A DNA stretch of 23,582 bases from Pseudomonadota bacterium (lineage in GTDB: Bacteria; Pseudomonadota; Alphaproteobacteria; Reyranellales; Reyranellaceae), in contig JAEZHS010000488.1 in assembly GCA_023436825.1 (NCBI GenBank), positions 1 through 23,582 of the forward strand, given 5' to 3'. A program made the translations under genes and the position numbers. The notes below the pieces were generated by a model, which was not told the origin of the DNA, did not search any database, and saw nothing but the letters and a program-made list of their open reading frames with translations. Position 1 is the first letter of the stretch. The number at the start of each line of letters is the position of its first letter. Of this stretch, positions 20,991 through 23,582 are shown in pieces.

Positions 20991-21799
20991 TGAAAGCCGC
21001 ACTGCTGGGCGCTTACGCCAATGGTGGCCCATCGCTGGCCGTCGCGGAAACAGCCGTTCTGCCAGTAGCCGGCGTAGCTCTGGCCATCGGCGGCATAGCG
21101 AGTGCCATATCCGTTGGGAAGGTCGTTGCGCCATTCGCCGTCGTAGCGGCCGCCCGCGGCATAGGTGCGTATGCCGCGGCCTTGCGCCTTGCCATCGACG
21201 AAGTCGCCCTCGTAGCGGTCGCCGTTGACATAGTACAGGGTGCCACGCCCGGTGCGCTGGTTGTCGCGGAAGTCGCCAACGTAGCGGTTGCCGTTGCCCC
21301 AGATGTAGGTGCCGCGCCCGTTGGGCTTATTGTCGCGGAAATCGCCGGTGTAACGCGAGCCGTTGGTGAAGGTGAAGGAACCGCGCCCGGATCGCTCGCC
21401 GTTCTGCCATTCGCCCTCGTAACGGCTGCCGTCGGCATAAGTGATCTTCCCCGAGCCGTTGGCCATGCCGTCCCTCATCTCGCCTTCATAACGAGCGATC
21501 GGCTTGCTGCCTTGATACCACTGCAGAACGCCCTGGCCATGGGCAAGGCCGTGATAGCACTCGCCCGACCAGGTGATGTTGATATTGGGCTCGTTGTCGG
21601 CCCGCACGATCCTGCAGCCGGTGTTGGGGTCGGCGAGTTCGTCGCTGGCGCCGCTGCCAAAACCGCTGCCAGGGCTGCCGATACCTGGCGTTGCGGGCGG
21701 CGGCAGGGTGGGTGCCTGGCTGGGCACCGGCCGAGTGCCTTGGGCCGACGCTGATCCGGCGAGCGCGAGCAATACCAGCGCAGTCCTGGCCACGACCAT
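20987..21799 (-). CDS. Exported MORN-repeat protein
   Basis: 270 residues; strong ribosome site GGGAGGGA 3 bases before the ATG. Signal peptide about 1-19 (ARTALVLLALAGSASA), a Pro/Gly-rich stretch to about 52, one divergent repeat (WSGECYHGLAHGQGVLQWY) and then six regular 23-residue MORN repeats of the YEGEWxNGxxxGRGxxTYxxGxR type from about 104, ending with a partial YAGYWQNGCF. Three cysteines are seen in the mature part (GCRI, GECY, GCF), and one more in the last residues (QQCGFQ). MORN repeats bind lipids or act as beta-meander scaffolds. The coupling to paralog B suggests a joint envelope role. Location is probably periplasmic. Confidence 0.92.
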   Translation of the reverse strand: MVVARTALVLLALAGSASAQGTRPVPSQAPTLPPPATPGIGSPGSGFGSGASDELADPNTGCRIVRADNEPNINITWSGECYHGLAHGQGVLQWYQGSKPIARYEGEMRDGMANGSGKITYADGSRYEGEWQNGERSGRGSFTFTNGSRYTGDFRDNKPNGRGTYIWGNGNRYVGDFRDNQRTGRGTLYYVNGDRYEGDFVDGKAQGRGIRTYAAGGRYDGEWRNDLPNGYGTRYAADGQSYAGYWQNGCFRDGQRWATIGVSAQQCGFQ

Positions 21800-21849
21800 G
21801 CTTCCCTCCCACGCGAATCAGTGTAGCAGAGGCGGCAAGGCCGGGAACG

Positions 21850-22312
21850 TCAGCTCCGGGTGCGCAGATAGACCATCACGGCCCGCGCCGACAGGAAACC
21901 GGCGCCGAACGCCATGGCGGCCGCGGCATAGGGCACAAAAGACTAGCCCTGCGCCGATACCAACTGGGCCGCGGTGGCCAGCACGATCACCAAGGCCAGC
22001 AGCATCGCCAGCCAGAAGCCGTCGCTGCCGCTCGGTAGCCACACGGTCGACCACAGCGGATCGATGTCGACGGCCATGTACCAGCCGCGGGCCATGCCCA
22101 GCATGATGCCAACTGCAATGGCGATCCGCAGCACGTCGTGCTGCCGCAGGTCGGGCTCGGTCAGGCTGATCATGAGCAATGCGCAACTGAAGGCGAGAGG
22201 CGGTGGCACCATCAGATGGCCGCGACTGCGAGACGCCGCACGCCTCCCGCCAAAGCGCGTAGAGGCAACCGGCCATCGCCAGGGCCGTCAAGAGGTGCAG
22301 GAGGTTCAGCAT
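21850..22312 (-). pseudogene. Broken copy of the small membrane-protein family, paralog C (frameshift plus in-frame amber codon)
   Basis: Reading starts at the ATG at 22312, 18 bp after paralog D's stop: MLNLLHLLTALAMAGCLYALWREA. Hydrophobic family-like sequence then continues in another frame (HLMVPPPLAFSCALLMISL, LGMARGWYMAVDIDPLWSTV, FWLAMLLALVIVLATAAQL) down to a TAG at 21943-21945. Directly past the TAG the same frame gives SFVPYAAAAMAFGAGFLSAR, followed by AVMVYLRTRS and a TGA at 21850, matching the last helix of paralogs A and B. So at least two lesions are present: an indel in about 22215-22245 and a nonsense change. Sequencing error could explain one lesion but hardly both. Confidence 0.75.
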
Positions 22313-22330
22313 CGGGTCACGATAAGGGGC

Positions 22331-22786
22331 TTACAGGCGATACAGGCCGACATGCGGCGCTCCTCGCCAACGCATCGCAATGGCAATCGCCCGCCCGGTC
22401 AGCATGCCGGCGCAGAGTGCGGCAATCTCGGGCGCGATCAGGCGAAAGGGCAGGCCAGTCGGACCGGCCAAGGAGCCGCCGATCTCGAGCATCACGGCGG
22501 CCATCAGGGCGAGGGCGAGTAAGAACGAGCCGCGAGCTCGCGGCAGGCGGACCTTGTCGAACATGTGGTCGACCTGCAACTGGAGGACTAAGCCGAGCCG
22601 CATACCGACCGCCAGCCCGGCGGCCAGGGCGGCGGCGAACATCCAGGGCGGTCGGCGCGAGCCGAGATGGAGGGACACAAGCGCGCAAGCCATGGCCGAT
22701 ACAGCCGATGCAGCAAGTCTGCCAAGCGGCAGCGGACGGTGGCGCATCTCGCCCAGCGTGTAGCGGGCGCGGGGCAGCGCGCACAC
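22331..22786 (-). CDS. Small multi-TM membrane protein, paralog D (5' end uncertain)
   Basis: The frame is open from 23035 to 22331 (up to 234 residues), but family likeness begins only around 22825 (DLHLALLVCALPRARYTLGEM), and the upstream part is polar and not family-like. No ATG with a ribosome site lies at the family start; the GTG at 22786 is given here, and a CTG at 22825 is also possible. Helices: LAASAVSAMACALVSLHLG, WMFAAALAAGLAVGMRLGLVL, SFLLALALMAAVMLEIGGSL and APEIAALCAGMLTGRAIAIAM. The signature is GLAVGMRLGLVLQLQVDHMF, where the usual Trp is Phe and the RG is RL. It may have lost its original start, in line with decay of its neighbour C. Confidence 0.6.
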   Translation of the reverse strand: MCALPRARYTLGEMRHRPLPLGRLAASAVSAMACALVSLHLGSRRPPWMFAAALAAGLAVGMRLGLVLQLQVDHMFDKVRLPRARGSFLLALALMAAVMLEIGGSLAGPTGLPFRLIAPEIAALCAGMLTGRAIAIAMRWRGAPHVGLYRL

Positions 22787-22879
22787 CAGCAGCGCAAGGT
22801 GGAGGTCGTTGGGGCCGGCAGTCAGATCGGCGCTGCAGCACGTGCACGATGACCGTCGAATGACGCGTCCGCGCTCAAT

Positions 22880-22909
22880 ATTGCCGAAATTGCGCGTGGA
22901 ATTGCCGAA
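22880..22909. promoter_or_regulatory. Direct repeat ATTGCCGAA, two helical turns apart
   Basis: Identical 9-mers start at 22880 and 22901 (21 bp apart), which would place two proteins on the same face of DNA. They lie upstream of the membrane-paralog array, as an activator site would. The binding protein is unknown. Confidence 0.3.
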
Positions 22910-23314
22910 CTGCTCACCGACGCTGGCCCCCCAAAGCCGGCTCGGACATTCTGAGCGATGTCGATATCGGTCGATTCGTGCACGATCAAGGAGAATAGGC
23001 TGCAGTTGGGGCGCGGATTGTGTCTGAAGCTGCATTCGCCGTTGCTTGATGACAACTTATGATTGCGTGCCAGAACCACGCTTCATGGCTCGCGATTTCT
23101 GGATGTTTTTGCATCGTCTAGTTGCATCAGCAGGCCGACGCTCCAGGGCACGTCCGATTGCCTGGTGATCGACGACCATGAAGCGAACGCCCGGGTGCCT
23201 GTAGGCGCGAAACTGCGACCGCCGGAACGATCGCGATCAGGGTGGAACGGGAATGCTCGTCAAGACGCAGCGAAAGCTGCACAGGCACTGCGGTCGGCTG
23301 TGTCCAGCATGCCA

Positions 23315-23355
23315 CACCTGACGGGACAATCGGCATGCAGTCGTTGTCCCAGGTG
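23315..23355. other. Bulged inverted repeat upstream of the OMP gene
   Basis: CACCT plus GGGACAA (23315-23319, 23323-23329) pair with TTGTCCC plus AGGTG (23344-23350, 23351-23355), with a 3-base bulge and a 14-base loop. It ends 100 bp before the OMP start. It could be a leader hairpin or an operator; no T-run follows. Confidence 0.3.
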
Positions 23356-23455
23356 GCGTGGGTTCCGCGCTCTCGGGTACAGTCTGCCCCGGTTGTCGGC
23401 TGCGGCCAGCGTTCGCCAATGTCGGCGAGGCGGTCAGCGAACCATGGAGAATTTG

Positions 23456-23582
23456 ATGAAGAAGGCTTTGATGGCCGCAGCGGCGCTGGTTGCGCTGCCG
23501 GTCATGGCTCAGGCGCAGTCTCCGTCGCCTGGCGTGTACATCGGTGCGGAAGGCGGCCTCAACTGGCTTCTGAACTTCAATG
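23456..23582 (+). CDS. Outer-membrane beta-barrel protein, N-terminal part only (cut by window end)
   Basis: ATG at 23456 with GGAG 6 bases upstream; an in-frame ATG four codons earlier (23444) has no ribosome site. The 42 residues visible are a signal peptide (MKKALMAAAALVALPVMAQA, cut before QSPSPG) and the start of a mature barrel, PGVYIGAEGGLNWLLNF, the typical first strand of OmpA-like or 'outer membrane beta-barrel' proteins. The rest lies beyond the window, so whether it has a C-terminal OmpA peptidoglycan-binding domain cannot be seen. Confidence 0.85.
   Translation, partial: MKKALMAAAALVALPVMAQAQSPSPGVYIGAEGGLNWLLNFN

Larger units (their letters stand above)
22826..23455. other. Non-coding stretch with repeats
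   Basis: No convincing gene on either strand; short open frames are polar and lack ribosome sites. It holds a 9-bp direct repeat ATTGCCGAA (22880-22888 and 22901-22909, 21 bp apart), a 7-bp direct repeat TTGCATC (23109-23115 and 23122-23128) and a bulged inverted repeat (23315-23355). It contains the divergent control regions of paralog D and of the outer-membrane protein gene. Confidence 0.6.

Noticed and set aside
23109..23128. Direct repeat TTGCATC with 13-bp spacing
   Set aside because: Only seven bases, spacing not a helical turn; may be chance.
1..23582. CRISPR arrays, tRNA/rRNA genes, transposases, phage genes
   Set aside because: None seen on either strand; the only S24 protein has no phage genes around it.

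Overview
The window looks like chromosomal DNA from a GC-rich alphaproteobacterium (roughly 65% G+C by eye), perhaps of a Reyranella / Rhodospirillales / Hyphomicrobiales kind. The evidence is the codon use, a Flp-type pilin, a DUF805 protein, an S24 regulator of alphaproteobacterial type, and two kinds of intergenic palindromic repeat that resemble those scattered through such genomes. The genus is a guess. No tRNA, rRNA, CRISPR array or transposase was seen.

Layout. (1) 8-1998 (+): a tightly packed operon of two unrecognised small genes followed by fdhD and mobB, which serve molybdenum-enzyme (formate dehydrogenase) maturation. (2) 2014-7900 (-): a three-gene cluster. First transcribed is a TPR plus outer-membrane beta-barrel protein resembling Slam/type XI secretion translocators. 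It is followed by two secreted FecR-domain proteins whose C-termini look like the small beta-barrel domain of TbpB-like Slam cargo. A perfect CRP-type palindrome lies about 110 bp upstream. I regard this as the main candidate for an undescribed system: a translocator with two matched, non-lipidated FecR-barrel passengers. (3) 8022-11895 (-): an operon of a sarcosine-oxidase-like flavoenzyme, an IlvD/Edd sugar-acid dehydratase and a GT2 glycosyltransferase. Just upstream is an S24/LexA-like regulator (11957-12604) with a shared AT-rich box in both control regions. (4) 12880-15036: a cysteine hydrolase, a Flp pilin, a divergent Flp-like protein lacking the key Glu5, and a two-domain universal stress protein.

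(5) 15037-16924: a cloverleaf-capable REP-like repeat, an unrecognised membrane-anchored protein and a second REP-like composite between convergent genes. (6) 16925-19164 (-): a PerM/AI-2E family permease translationally coupled to an exported MliC-META multidomain protein. (7) 19252-19632 (+): DUF805. (8) 19602-22786 (-): a co-oriented array of four small paralogous multi-TM proteins (A, B, C, D), one of which (C) is broken by a frameshift and an in-frame amber codon. It is interleaved with an exported MORN-repeat protein and ends in a small winged-helix-like protein. (9) 22826-23582: a non-coding stretch with direct and inverted repeats, then the start of an outer-membrane beta-barrel protein cut by the window end.

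Functional reading: much of the window is envelope biology (secretion translocator and passengers, MliC/META, MORN, permease, small membrane paralogs, OMP), with metabolic and cofactor-maturation operons beside it. All assignments come from reading motifs by eye; no database search was run.
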